Source of the DNA: Aureococcus anophagefferens
Lineage: Eukaryota; Sar; Pelagophyceae; Pelagomonadales; Pelagomonadaceae
Assembly (NCBI RefSeq): GCF_000186865.1
Contig: NW_008705579.1
Location: 675,740-739,739, forward strand
DNA: 64,000 nt
Reading direction: 5' to 3'
The position numbers were made by a program, and so were the translations under genes. The notes beneath the pieces are model-generated. The model did not search any database. It worked only from the letters and a program-made list of their open reading frames with translations, and was not told the DNA's origin. Of the stretch, positions 17,233 through 27,032 are shown piece by piece; the first letter of the stretch is position 1, and the number at the start of each line of letters is the position of its first letter.

Positions 17233-20232
17233 ATGGAGCTCCGACCCAAGGACCCGGGCGCGGCCCGGAGCCCGACGAACCCGTCGTCCGAGCCGGCGTC
17301 GCCCGAGTACCCGCCCAGCGCGCGGTCGTCGCTGCTGCGCTCCGTGAGCGCCTACCTGCCCAAGTCGGCGCGCACGCCGTCGCCGACGGACCAGGCGGGC
17401 CCGGCGAAGCGGCGGAGCGAGCCCGGCCTGCGGTCGTCGCAGTCGGAGCGGGGCCTGCTGTCCGCCGTGCCGGAGCGCCTGCGGCCGCGGCGCTCCTTCT
17501 CGCCGCCGGAGGCCGGTCCGAGCCCCCGGGGCAGCCTCGAGTTTTCCGACGCGGACCGCGCGGGCCCCCGCCGCGGCCCGAGCTTCCGGCCCAAGCACAT
17601 CGTCACGTCGGACCTCGTCACGGAGGACATGGTCGCGGCGCCGAGGGCCTTCAGCCCGCGCTTCCTCCAGCGCCAGGGGTCCGCGCGGCGCGACGACGAC
17701 TCGCCCCATTTGTCGCCGCCGCGGTCGCCGTACCGGCGGTCCTTCACGACGCCCGGCGGCAAGCTCTTCAAGCGCGCGTCCTGGGGCTCCGACTCGGGCG
17801 CGTCCATCGTCCACGAGCTCGCGGGCCGCCTCGAGCGCCTCGAGCGCCAGGGCAGCGGCCGCCGGAGCCTCGCGGACGCCGCGGAGTCGCCCGGCACGCC
17901 GTCGCTCGCGGACGACGACTTCGAGACGGGCCTCGACTCCGTCGACGACTTCGCGTCGGCGCGGGGCGCCGACGACGCGAGCCTCGGCGGCGCGCTCGAG
18001 GGCGCGTCGCCCGGGGGCTTCGCGCGGTCCGCGGGGGTGCCGCTGGAGAAGCAGATGGACCTCCTGCGGCGCGAGGCCAAGGTCAACGAGTGGCAGCGGC
18101 GCCTCGAACAGCAGGAGGCGGACCTCTGCGCGTTCCGGCAGAACCAGCAGGCCGCCGAGGCGAACCGCCGCTACTCGCGCCTCGCGTCCGCGTTGACGTT
18201 CGGCGCGCTGCCCGAATCGCCCGGCGCGAAGCCGCCGTCGCCGAAGGCGCCCAAAAAGGACGCGGGCGACGAGGCGCCGGGCCGCCACGCGCCGGGCGAC
18301 GGGCTGTCCGGGCTCCTGGCGACACTCGTCTTCGACCCCCAGGGCTCCGACTGGTTCATGGTCCTCGCGACGGTGCTCCTCGTCTTCGCGATCGCGGGCG
18401 CCGCGGAGGCGCCGCTCGTCTGGGGCTTCCGCGAGGCCCCGGCGGGCGCCTGGCGCGCGACAGTCATCTTCGCCGACGTCCTCTTCCTCGTCAACATCGC
18501 GCTGGGCCCGCTCAAGGCCTACGTCGACAAGCACACCTTGCTCCTCGTCCGCGACGTCCGCCGCACGGGCAAGAGGTACGCGCGGACCTGGCTCCTCTGC
18601 GACGCGCTCGCCGCCGTGCCCCTCGCGGCGACGCTGGGCACGCCCTACGTGTTCCTGCGCTTGTTCCGCGCGGGCGTCGTATTCCAGTACTCGTGGATCT
18701 TCCACTACGTGGACCGGACGACGGCGTCGTCGGCCGCGACGTTCCGCCTCTTCCGCCTCTTCGTCTTCTACGTCTTTCTGGGCCACCTGCTGAGCTGCTG
18801 CTACTGGCGCATCGCGACGAGCGCGGACGGCGGCCGCTACGGGGGCGCGGAGTGGTGGACCGTGTCCGAGGAGATGGAAGCGGCCGCGCTCGGCCACCGC
18901 TGGCTCTTCGCGACGACGAAGTCGCTGACGCTGCTCCTGGGCGAGGACACGGCGCCGGGCACGGCCGTCGAGTGCGGCTTCGTCTGCGCGACGATCTCGC
19001 TCGGCGTCTTCGGGCTGTCGGTCGTCATCGGCCAGGTGACGCTCGTCGCGTCCGATCTGGACGCCATCGGGCGGAAGAAGACGGAGCAGGTCGACGCCGT
19101 GCTGCTCTATTTACGGTATCGCGGCGTGCCGGGCGACGTGTCCAAGGAGATCGTGCGCTTCATCGAGTACATGTGGAACAGCGGCCAGGCGGAGCACGAG
19201 ACCGCGGGCCTCGAGACGCTGCCCGATTCCTTGAAGCTCCGCCTCGACCTCGCGCTCAAGCAGCAGTTGATCCGCAAGGTGCCCCTCTTCGAGGACCTGC
19301 CGCCGACGGGCGTCGTCGCCGTCGTCCGGGCGCTGCAGTCGCTCGTGGTGATCCCGGGCGAGGTCATCGTCCACGAGGGCCACGAGGGCCACGAGATGTT
19401 CTTCATCGGGTCCGGCTCCGTGCGCGTCTACAAGCGCCGCGAGGACGGGTCGGACATCGAGCTCGCGCAGCTCCACGCCGGGTCGTTCTTCGGCGAGATG
19501 GCCCTGCTCGAGGCCCAGCTCCGCATGGCGTCGATCGCGGCGCTCACGTTCTGCGACCTCTTCGTGCTGAGCGCGTCGGACTACGAGGACATCTCCCAGT
19601 CGAACTCGAGCCTCCGGGACGCGCTCCACGCGTTCGCGCGGAAGCGGCGCGACTCGAACGCGGACAAGCTCCAGGCGCTCGGCACGGCGCCCGCGGAGGG
19701 CGACGGCGGCGACGAGACGCGCGTCTTGGTCGACGACGCCGACGCGGAGCAGGACGCGCTGCGCCACCAGCTCGTCAAGCGCGTGCCCATCTTCGAGGGC
19801 GTCCCGCCGAGCGCCGTGCTGTCGATCGTCAACGCGCTCCAGGCCCTCGTCGTCGCGCCCGGCGAGCTCATCGTCAGGGAGGGCAACGACGGCGGCGAGA
19901 TGTTCCTCATCGCCAAGGGCTCCGTGCGCATCTTCAAGGAGCGGTCCGCGGACCACTTCGACGACGACGGCCTGAGCGCGGGCGTCGTCGAGATCGCGCG
20001 GCTGAACGCGGGCTCCTTCTTCGGCGAGAAGGCCCTGCTCGAGGAGAAGGCGCGGCGCAACGCGTCCGTGGCCGCCGTGACGGACTGCCACGTCTACGTG
20101 CTCTCGAAGACGGACTACGACCGCATCGCGTCGCTCAACAGCACGATGCGCCGCGCGGGCCTCGAGAAGAAGGCCCGGGCCCTCGGGAGCCGGGCCCCGC
20201 ACCACGTCGCGCCGACGGTGCACCTCCGCTGA
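17233..20232 (+). CDS. cyclic-nucleotide-gated channel with two CNB domains
   Basis: 999 aa, intronless. Residues 1-370 are a Ser/Arg/Pro-rich cytosolic region. From about 370 come S1-S6-like segments (WFMVLATVLLVFAIAGAA, FADVLFLVNIALG, WLLCDALAAVPLAATL, a voltage-sensor-like FLRLFRAGVVF, FLGHLLSCCYW). A pore helix TTKSLTLLLGED sits at about 557-570 where CNG channels have TLTTIGE, so the GYG of K+ channels is absent. After a C-linker, two cyclic-nucleotide-binding domains follow (about 680-790 and 850-975), with FFGEMALLEAQLRMAS and FFGEKALLEEKARRNAS keeping the Glu and Arg of the phosphate cassette. Ion selectivity is unclear. Confidence 0.88.
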   Translation: MELRPKDPGAARSPTNPSSEPASPEYPPSARSSLLRSVSAYLPKSARTPSPTDQAGPAKRRSEPGLRSSQSERGLLSAVPERLRPRRSFSPPEAGPSPRGSLEFSDADRAGPRRGPSFRPKHIVTSDLVTEDMVAAPRAFSPRFLQRQGSARRDDDSPHLSPPRSPYRRSFTTPGGKLFKRASWGSDSGASIVHELAGRLERLERQGSGRRSLADAAESPGTPSLADDDFETGLDSVDDFASARGADDASLGGALEGASPGGFARSAGVPLEKQMDLLRREAKVNEWQRRLEQQEADLCAFRQNQQAAEANRRYSRLASALTFGALPESPGAKPPSPKAPKKDAGDEAPGRHAPGDGLSGLLATLVFDPQGSDWFMVLATVLLVFAIAGAAEAPLVWGFREAPAGAWRATVIFADVLFLVNIALGPLKAYVDKHTLLLVRDVRRTGKRYARTWLLCDALAAVPLAATLGTPYVFLRLFRAGVVFQYSWIFHYVDRTTASSAATFRLFRLFVFYVFLGHLLSCCYWRIATSADGGRYGGAEWWTVSEEMEAAALGHRWLFATTKSLTLLLGEDTAPGTAVECGFVCATISLGVFGLSVVIGQVTLVASDLDAIGRKKTEQVDAVLLYLRYRGVPGDVSKEIVRFIEYMWNSGQAEHETAGLETLPDSLKLRLDLALKQQLIRKVPLFEDLPPTGVVAVVRALQSLVVIPGEVIVHEGHEGHEMFFIGSGSVRVYKRREDGSDIELAQLHAGSFFGEMALLEAQLRMASIAALTFCDLFVLSASDYEDISQSNSSLRDALHAFARKRRDSNADKLQALGTAPAEGDGGDETRVLVDDADAEQDALRHQLVKRVPIFEGVPPSAVLSIVNALQALVVAPGELIVREGNDGGEMFLIAKGSVRIFKERSADHFDDDGLSAGVVEIARLNAGSFFGEKALLEEKARRNASVAAVTDCHVYVLSKTDYDRIASLNSTMRRAGLEKKARALGSRAPHHVAPTVHLR

Positions 20233-20238
20233 TAAGAT

Positions 20239-21270
20239 CTAGGCGCGGCGCGCCCGGGCGACGAGCAGCGCCGCGGCGAGGCCCAGCGCGGCCGCGGCCG
20301 CGACGAGCGCGGGCTCGCGCGGCGCCGCCTTGGCGCGGCCGCCCTTGGCGGCCTTGGCGGTGACCTTGCTCTTGTGGCGCTTCTTCGCGGGCTTCTTCGC
20401 CTTGTCGCCGTTGGGCTTGAAGGGGAAGTCGCGGCCCTCGATCTGCTGGAGCCGGGCCTCGTCGATGGGCCGCCGGTGCCAGAGGAACTTCTTGCAGCCG
20501 TGGAGCTTCAGCGCGCCGTCGTAGAGCTGGTAGAGCGCCGTGCCCATGGTCACCTCGTGCAGGCTGTCGATGTCGTCGTCGGGGCGCAGCAGCCCGTCGG
20601 CGACGAGGGCGCCCCGCGCGGGGCCGTCCACGAAGAACGCGTTGAAGAGCGTCGTCTCCGCGAGGTGGTAGCCGTGCTTCTTCGCGAGCTCCACCAGCGC
20701 CGCGAGCGACGAGCCCTCGCGCGCGGCGTCGGCCCGCGGCTGGATGTAGACGATGTCGTGGGGCATGGTCGGGTTGAACTCGACGACGTAGACGCGCGAC
20801 CCGTAGCCGCTTTCCAACAGGTCCTTGAAGATCCAGTAGTCGCAGCCGTCGACGTCGACGGACACGAGGTCCACGCCCAGGGGCACGGACTTGGCGTGCT
20901 TGCGCAGCAGGCTCTCGACGCTGCGCGACGCGTCGACGCAGGACACGAAGGCCTCGATGGCCACGTTGCCCAGCGGCGCGTGCAGCTCCCGGAGCTTCGC
21001 GCACCGCTCCGCGTCGGCCTCGAGCAGCGCGCCGCGCCAGCCGCCGGCCGTGAGGAGCGTGTGCGTGTTCGACAGGTGCACGCCGTCCCAGGCGCCGACG
21101 TCGACGCACCAGCGCGTCTTCGGCCGCTGGCGCTTGTCGAGGCACGCGAAGATGGCGGCGATGACGCCGTCCTCGCCGTTCTGCGACGTCTCGTCCCGGG
21201 CGAACTGGATCAGGCCGTCGCGCCGGCGCAGCGACCGCGTCGGCGCGCTGCGGATCTCGGCCGCGGCCAT
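20239..21270 (-). CDS. FkbM-type methyltransferase with C-terminal anchor
   Basis: 343 aa from the ATG at 21270; the frame is open further upstream but has no ATG there. The core has the FkbM-family layout: SQNGEDGVIAAIF, the SAM motif CVDVGAWDGVHLSNT, LLEADAERCAKL, a VDLVSVDVDGCDYWIFKDLL motif IV region and VVEFNP. The C-terminal tail is Lys-rich (KKPAKKRHKSKVTAK) and ends in a hydrophobic stretch (PALVAAAAALGLAAALLVA) followed by Arg, as in a tail-anchored protein. The stop lies 6 bp from that of the channel gene. Target unknown; O-methylation of a glycan or lipid is typical of the family. Confidence 0.72.
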   Translation of the reverse strand: MAAAEIRSAPTRSLRRRDGLIQFARDETSQNGEDGVIAAIFACLDKRQRPKTRWCVDVGAWDGVHLSNTHTLLTAGGWRGALLEADAERCAKLRELHAPLGNVAIEAFVSCVDASRSVESLLRKHAKSVPLGVDLVSVDVDGCDYWIFKDLLESGYGSRVYVVEFNPTMPHDIVYIQPRADAAREGSSLAALVELAKKHGYHLAETTLFNAFFVDGPARGALVADGLLRPDDDIDSLHEVTMGTALYQLYDGALKLHGCKKFLWHRRPIDEARLQQIEGRDFPFKPNGDKAKKPAKKRHKSKVTAKAAKGGRAKAAPREPALVAAAAALGLAAALLVARARRA

Positions 21271-21396
21271 TGCGCTGGCGGCGTTCGCGGCGTGCTGCGT
21301 GCTGCGGGAGAGGATGACCGCCGCGCTGGTGCAGTCGCCGTCGATTGTTTCTGCCACTCGTTCAGCGATGTTCAAGACATGTTCAAGTTGAAGAAC

Positions 21397-23918
21397 TTAC
21401 GGCGCCGCGGCGAGGTCGTCCCGGGGCGTGGCGCAGTGGTCCCGGAGGCCCTTGTCCGAGTGGGCGAACGTGCTCAGGTTGTACTCGCGCTGGAAGAGCT
21501 CGTCGAAGAACGTCGAGAGCCGCGCCTCGTGGACTTGGCGCGTCTCCGGCTCGACGCAGCGCGGGAAGGACGCGTCGAGGAAGCGCGGCGACCGGCGGTA
21601 GGCCGCGAGGGACCGGCGGCAGAGCGCGTAGTCGCCGAGCGCGCCGCCCTGGAACCACACCGCGCGGTCGACGGGGAAGAGCAGGAAGAACAAGGGGAAC
21701 ATCTTCAGGAACCAGACGAAGAAGTTCAGGCCCTCCGAGATGCCGATCTCGTACCAGAGCTGCGCGCCGCCGTCGTCGATCGTGTCCCAGAGCACGTGGA
21801 AGAGCACGTAGGCGATGCAGAGCCCGTGGACGCCGAAGAGGACGACGAGCAGCCGATCGCCCGCGGACTTGAAGCGGCGCAGCTTCCGCGTCCGCTCCAC
21901 GACCGCGCGCGCGGCGCCCGGCGTCGTCACGTCCAGGTCCCCCGCGAGGAGCGGCGCGTAGAAGCAGGGGCAGATGACGAGCTGGCGGATCAGGACCGCG
22001 TACAAGATCGTGAACGCGTACTTGATCGTATAGAGCGCCACCCGGCTCGTCGAGTCGGGCTCGCCCCGCTCGTACTCGTCGACGTCCATGACCTGGGCAG
22101 GAAAAGAGTGCGAAATTCCCAACTTTGGAGGCTCATATCTCGGTCGTTTTCCACTCGTTTCGGCTAATTTTTTGACGAGCGATCATCTCTCGGAGCGCTC
22201 TCGACGCGTGGACGTTTTTTCCCGGAACGATTGCGCGCGGAACACTCGTGTTGAAGCGATCTTGAATCACCCTTTTCCTGCCCTGGACCATGACGTGCCG
22301 CGACGCGATCCGGATCGTAAAATCCGTCCACAGAAAGTTGAAGGCCACGGAGCAGACGAAGACGACCAGCCGCTCCTTCCGCGAGAACGGGTGGAGCGCG
22401 TGCGCGTAGAAGATGGACACCGTCGGGTGGAACTGGCAGCAGAACGCGCGCCAGTTCGACAGCCAGGTGCCGTCCGTGTTCGGGAAGCCGAAGCAGCACG
22501 GGATTGGCATGCCCCGCATCAAGAGCCGCACCGTGTCGCGGTTCCCGGGCAGCGTGAGGAAGAGCGTCTCGAGCACGCGGCGCGCGTGGTCCGACTCGGC
22601 GCGGCGCCGCGGCGACGGCGGCGGCGCGGGCTCCGGCGGCGGCGCGGGGGGCTTCGGCTTCGCCGGCCGCGGGGCCCCGAGAAGCGAGCGCCGCGCCTCG
22701 CCGTCCGCCGCGGGCTCCGGCGCGCGCGGCGGCCCGGCCTCGTCGACCTTTGTCGGTTCGGGGCGCGCGCGGCAGGCGCAGCCGCGCGGGTGGCCGTCGC
22801 GCAGGAAGCCGAAGGGCACCTGGGAGGCGCCCGGCGCCGGGGGCGGCGGCGCGGGCGCCGGCGCGGCCTCGAGCGCCTGGAGCGCGCCCCACTCGTGGAC
22901 GAGCCGCGCGCACGACACCGCGAAGGCGCTCGGCGGCGGCGGCGGCGGCGGCTTCGACGCCGGCTCCGGGATGACGCGCCGCGCCGCCTCGGGCTCCGCC
23001 GTGCCCAGGAAGAGCATGACCGCGGCCGTGAACACGCCGACGCACGCGACCGCGAGCTCGCAGCCGAAGCCGTAGCCCAATTTTTTGTCCAAGGAAGCGT
23101 ACGTCCGCGTGCCGTTCGCGAGCGTCGAGGGGAAGCCGTCGAAGCAGTCGGCGCGGAAGGACCGCAGCGCCGCGATGGTCGACGCGGCGCCCAAAAAGGA
23201 GGGGACGACGCTCAAAAATTTGTTGCAGCCGCCGTCGCGCGCCGCGTCGGACCGCGCGAGCAGCGCGTTCATCGACGGCAGCAGCGACGCGGCGCCGACC
23301 TGGGCAGGACAAGAGAGATTCAACGTCGCTTCAACGTGAGTGTTCCGCGCGCGCACGTTCCGGAAAAGCATCCACGCTTCGAGACCGTTCCGAGAGATGA
23401 TCGCTCGTCCAAAAATCAGCCAAAACGAGTGGAAAACGGCCGAGATATGAGGCTTTGAAGTTGGGAATTTCGCTCTCTTGTCCTGCCCTGGCGCCGACGA
23501 CGCTCGTGGAGAAGAGGCCCGTCGACGCCGCCGCGCAGTCCTCGACGCCGCCGGACTCGTCCGACGGCACGAGGTCCTCGAAGTCGTCCCACGCGTAGTA
23601 GCCGTCGATCGGCGACGGCGCGGAGCCGTTCCGCGCGCCGGGGCCGTCGACCCAGACGCCGCGGAAGCCGACGTAGAGCGCGCCGTTGGGGCCGCCGACC
23701 GTGTCCATGGTCACCGACGCCCAGGCCGTCGACTTGAGCGCCTTCGTCTCCAGGGCGCCGAGGCAGGCGACGACGGCGACGACGACGCAGCAGACGTGGA
23801 TGCCCACGAGCGTCTTGACGACGGCGCGGCGGTTCGCCGTGACGTCGCGGCTCGCGAAACAGGCGAGGCCGCGGCACAGCGCCGCGCAGGGCGACTTCTC
23901 GCAGCAGGCGGGCGCCAT
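21397..23918 (-). CDS. unknown multipass membrane protein
   Basis: Exons 23499..23918, 22295..23299 and 21397..22092, all phase 0, give 706 aa. Hydrophobic segments: TLVGIHVCCVVVAVVACLG, ELAVACVGVFTAAVMLFL, LVVFVCSVAFNFLWT, TIKYAFTILYAVLIRQLVIC, LLVVLFGVHGLCIAYVLF, LNFFVWFLKMFPLFFLLF. A long Pro/Ala/Arg-rich cytosolic loop and an exposed Cys-containing region (IPCCFGFPNTDGTWLSNW) lie between. I do not recognise the family; it could be an ion channel or receptor. Two type B introners interrupt it in opposite orientations, and both splice exactly. Confidence 0.7.
22093..22286 (+). mobile_element. introner type B (194 bp), antisense to gene
   Basis: TSDs TCCATGAC (22085..22092) and ACCATGAC (22287..22294), one mismatch; in gene sense GTCATGGT and GTCATGGA. 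The intron is 22093..22294 (202 nt), GT-AG, phase 0, giving RIASRHVMDVDEYE. Confidence 0.92.
23300..23490 (-). mobile_element. introner type B (191 bp)
   Basis: TSD GCGCCGAC is perfect at 23292..23299 and 23491..23498 (GTCGGCGC in gene sense). The intron is 23300..23498 (199 nt), GT-AG, phase 0, giving STSVVGAASLLPS. Both arms carry GGACAAGAGAG where the common form is GGAAAAG. Confidence 0.94.
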
Positions 23919-24018
23919 TCTCAATGAGATTTTAGGCTGCTCGAGGGCTGCCCATCGTTTTGCAAGTTCGAACGCTGCCGCAACATTGACTTCAATCATT
24001 GAACAGAAGAGAGACATG

Positions 24019-24772
24019 TTAGCCCCGGGGCCGCCGCCGCGCGGCCGCCGCGGCCTGGGCCTGGCGCCGTCGCTCGTCGGCGGCGGCCGGCGACAGCGTC
24101 CCGACGACCCGGGCCGGCGCGCCCGCGAGGACGGAGAACGGCGCGACGACGACGTCGTCGGGCACGACCGCGTCCGCCGCGACGACCTGCGGCGGAGCGA
24201 TCCATACAGAAACGCGCGCCCATCTCCCCGCGGACGCGGCGTGGACGCGCGACGTAGTCCTTGAGCACCGCGGACTTGCCGACGACGGCGCGCGGGCCGA
24301 TGCGCGCGCCCGCGCCGAGCGCCGCGGCCTCGACGACGGCGCCGGCGCCGACGTGGACGTGGCTGCCGAGGACCTGGGGCACGTAGGCGAGGGCCGGCGG
24401 GTCGCCGACGCGGCCGGGGGGCTTGAGCACCGCGCCGGCGCCGACGTCGGAGTAGCGGCCGACTTTGACGCGCGCGAGGTCCCCCCGGACGACGGCGCCG
24501 GCGCGGACGACGGAGTCGCCGGCCATGGACACGTGGGCCGCGCCCTCGACGAGCGCGGCCCGCGAGATGACGTTGGACCGCGCGTGGATCCAGCGGCCGC
24601 CGTCGCCGTAGTCCTCGTCGTCGTAGGCGTCGCCGGCGTCGCAGGAGGCGAGCGCCTCGAGCACGGTCGTCGGCGCCGCGAAGGGCGCGGCGACGGCGAC
24701 GACGACGAGGTCGTCGTCGCTTGCGGTGGTTGTGCTGTCGAGGCCGGCGATGCTGGAGGCCTCCATGCTCAT
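24019..24772 (-). CDS. DCTN5: dynactin subunit 5 (p25)
   Basis: Pointed-end subunit of the dynactin complex, which links cargo to cytoplasmic dynein. Exons 24254..24772 and 24019..24186 give 228 aa. The body is a left-handed beta-helix of hexapeptide repeats (AALVEGAAHVSMAGDSVVRAG, VVRGDLARVKVGRYS, VHVGAGAVVEAAALGAGARI), ending VVVAPFSVLAGAPARVVG. That matches the DCTN5 end (PPFTVFSG..). The N-terminus is longer than in animals, with an acidic stretch DAYDDEDYGD. A 67-nt intron near the last coils splices KDY to VVAAD in phase 0. Presence of dynactin implies dynein-based transport or a flagellate stage. Confidence 0.85.
24187..24253 (-). other. 67-nt GT-AG intron
   Basis: Donor GTCGCGCG, acceptor CCGCCGCAG. 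Flanks share only GTCG, so no convincing target-site duplication, and the interior matches no introner type. Confidence 0.7.
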
Positions 24773-24866
24773 GCGAGAGCAGTGCACCTTAGACCTGAAT
24801 CGTCAATGATGCCGCTCGGTTACTCAGCCGCATTAGCGCCGTCCATCGGCGCCGTCGGCCGCCGCC
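24773..24866. promoter_or_regulatory. 94-bp divergent promoter
   Basis: Only 94 bp separate the dynactin and coiled-coil start codons, so both transcripts must initiate in or near this stretch. No clear core-promoter motif is visible. Confidence 0.45.
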
Positions 24867-27023
24867 ATGGAGGAGGTCGCGGACACGGAGCTCATGGAGG
24901 AGGAGATTTTGTACGAGTCGCGGACGGACCGGGACGTGAACAAGCTCACGGCGGAGGTGCGCGCGGTGCTCGACGCGCAGACCGCGGCCCTGAAGGAGCT
25001 CGCGGCCGAGGTCGGCGCCGCCGTCGAGGCCGCGGCGCGCGACCTGCTGACGTCCGGCGTGGCCACGGTCGACGGCGCGGCGCTCAACGACCAGTGCGGG
25101 CCCGAGGGCGAGCTCTGGCTCGAGTTCGGCGACCGGTGGACCGCGACGCTCGAAGACGCGCTCGACGTCGCCAAGGCGAGGTACGACGGCGCGCTCGAGG
25201 CGCACGGCACGCGGACCCACCAGCGCCTGCGCTGGCTCAAGGGCCGCTACCTCGAGAGCCTCGACACGCAGCGGCGCGCCGCCGACGCGGAGCGCGCGTC
25301 GCTCGGCAAGAAGGAGGTCCGGCGGGTGAAAGCGGAGACGAAGCGGCTGACGGAGACGCACCACAAGGCCATCGCGGAGCTCGCGTCGACGCACGCCAAG
25401 GGGCAGACCGACGCGGCCCTGAGCCGCTCGGAACTCGAGCGCCAGCTCGTGCTCACGGAGGCGCAGCTCGAGCGCGAGCGCACGGCCGCGCACAATTTAA
25501 GGAGCGAGCTCGCGCTCTTCGTCAACGCGGACGGCGGCGCGGGCGAGAACGAGGACGACAAGGTCCTCGCCCTCTTCCGGCGCGTCGAGGCGACGCTGAG
25601 CGCGACGGGCCTCGAGCGCACGGAGGAGCACACCGCGGGCAACCTGTACCGGCGGCGGCCGGACCCGGCGGAGCGGCGCGCGCGCAAGCGCGCGGGCGGC
25701 TCCGAGAGCGACGACGGCGGCAGCCCGCGGGACGACGACGCGTCGAGCGACGGCGAGTCCGTGGCGTCGACGGAGACGGCCGTGGGGCTCGACCCCGACG
25801 CCTTCCGGCTCCTCAAGTCGGAGATCTTGCAACTAAGAGTCGCGAAGGCGTCGCTGGAAAAAGCGGTGAAGGACGCGGAGCGCGAGTCGTCGAAGGCCAA
25901 CTACAACGCCGTCGAGCTGAAACAACAAAAAGCCGACGTCGAGAAGGCCAACGCGGACCTCCAGTCGAAGATCTCGAAGATGAAGAACGAGCACCGGAAG
26001 ACTTTGAAAACCGTCGCGGACCTCGAGGTGAACCTGCGGAACGCGGAGCGAGCGAACGCGCCCGACTTTGGGCACCGCGAGGGCCGGAGCCGCGAGAAGA
26101 GCCACCGCACGCTCTCCGGCGGCCAGGACTCGCGCGGCCGCCGCGGGTCGACGGTGCGCGCGCGGCCGCCGGCGGACAAGGCGTCGCCCGCGGGCCGCGA
26201 GTCGCGCGGCGGCGACGACGCGGCGCCGCGCGAGTCGCGGGCGAAGCTCGACCGCGACGACGGCGCGCGGCTCGACTCGCCGGACAGCGACGGAGGCGCG
26301 CCGCGGCGGGGCGAGCCGAGGAGCCCCGGGTCGCCTGGCTACGACCGCGCGACGAACCGCCTCGGCGTCTCCGGCGTGGACCACTTCCCCCTGGGCCCCG
26401 AGAGCGACCGCTCCGGCAGCGACCTCGGCACCGACTCCCAGGAGCTCGAGAGCCGGGGCCGGAGCCGCGTCGAGGAGAAAAGGGAATACGAGCGCGTCGC
26501 GGCGCGGCTTCGCGAGCGGCTCCAGCACGAGGCGCGCAACGCGGCCGAGTCCGTCGCCCGGGCCGCGGCGCTGGAGACCCGGGTCGCGTCGTCGCTCGCG
26601 CGCGTCGCGAAGCTCGAGCTCGTGCTCTCGGAGAAGAACGCGCTCCTGGCGGAGATGACGAAGCTCGCGCGGGCGCAGCGGACGCACGCGAAGCAGGCCG
26701 AGGAGACGCTGAGCCGCGTGCGCCTCGAATTCGGCGGCAAGTCCCACTCCGCGGGGTTGTTGGTGTTGTCGACGGCGCAGGCGTCGAAGCCGACGAGCCG
26801 CCTCTCGCGCGCGGCCTCGCACCCGGCGTACTACCAGCACGGCGCGACGCGGATGACGACGCCCGTCCTCGAGCCCGTCACGGGCCACCTCGTCCAGGTC
26901 GGCGCGCCCTACCGCCACGCGCCCCTGCACCAGGCGCCCGTCGTCGGCTCGCTCCGGGACAAGCTCCAGACGCAGCTCCGCCGCTCCGCGAACGACAAGC
27001 TCTACGGCGCGGACGTCCACTAA
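24867..27023 (+). CDS. unknown long coiled-coil protein
   Basis: 718 aa, intronless, from the ATG at 24867. Heptad-rich, Glu/Ala/Arg/Leu-dense stretches make long coiled coils at about residues 10-100, 120-240, 305-400 and 530-625 (for example LKSEILQLRVAKASLEKAV). Acidic Ser-rich and Arg/Gly-rich linkers separate them (SESDDGGSPRDDDASSDGES). No motor, SMC or membrane motif is present. The C-terminal 100 residues are non-coiled and basic. A cytoskeletal or centrosomal scaffold is plausible but unproven; the divergent dynactin neighbour is suggestive only. The stop lies 9 bp from the converging gene. Confidence 0.7.
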   Translation: MEEVADTELMEEEILYESRTDRDVNKLTAEVRAVLDAQTAALKELAAEVGAAVEAAARDLLTSGVATVDGAALNDQCGPEGELWLEFGDRWTATLEDALDVAKARYDGALEAHGTRTHQRLRWLKGRYLESLDTQRRAADAERASLGKKEVRRVKAETKRLTETHHKAIAELASTHAKGQTDAALSRSELERQLVLTEAQLERERTAAHNLRSELALFVNADGGAGENEDDKVLALFRRVEATLSATGLERTEEHTAGNLYRRRPDPAERRARKRAGGSESDDGGSPRDDDASSDGESVASTETAVGLDPDAFRLLKSEILQLRVAKASLEKAVKDAERESSKANYNAVELKQQKADVEKANADLQSKISKMKNEHRKTLKTVADLEVNLRNAERANAPDFGHREGRSREKSHRTLSGGQDSRGRRGSTVRARPPADKASPAGRESRGGDDAAPRESRAKLDRDDGARLDSPDSDGGAPRRGEPRSPGSPGYDRATNRLGVSGVDHFPLGPESDRSGSDLGTDSQELESRGRSRVEEKREYERVAARLRERLQHEARNAAESVARAAALETRVASSLARVAKLELVLSEKNALLAEMTKLARAQRTHAKQAEETLSRVRLEFGGKSHSAGLLVLSTAQASKPTSRLSRAASHPAYYQHGATRMTTPVLEPVTGHLVQVGAPYRHAPLHQAPVVGSLRDKLQTQLRRSANDKLYGADVH

Positions 27024-27032
27024 GGTGGTTCT

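Noticed and set aside
17233..20232. Naming the channel as a K+ (HCN/Shaker) channel
   Set aside because: The GYG filter is absent, so selectivity cannot be stated.
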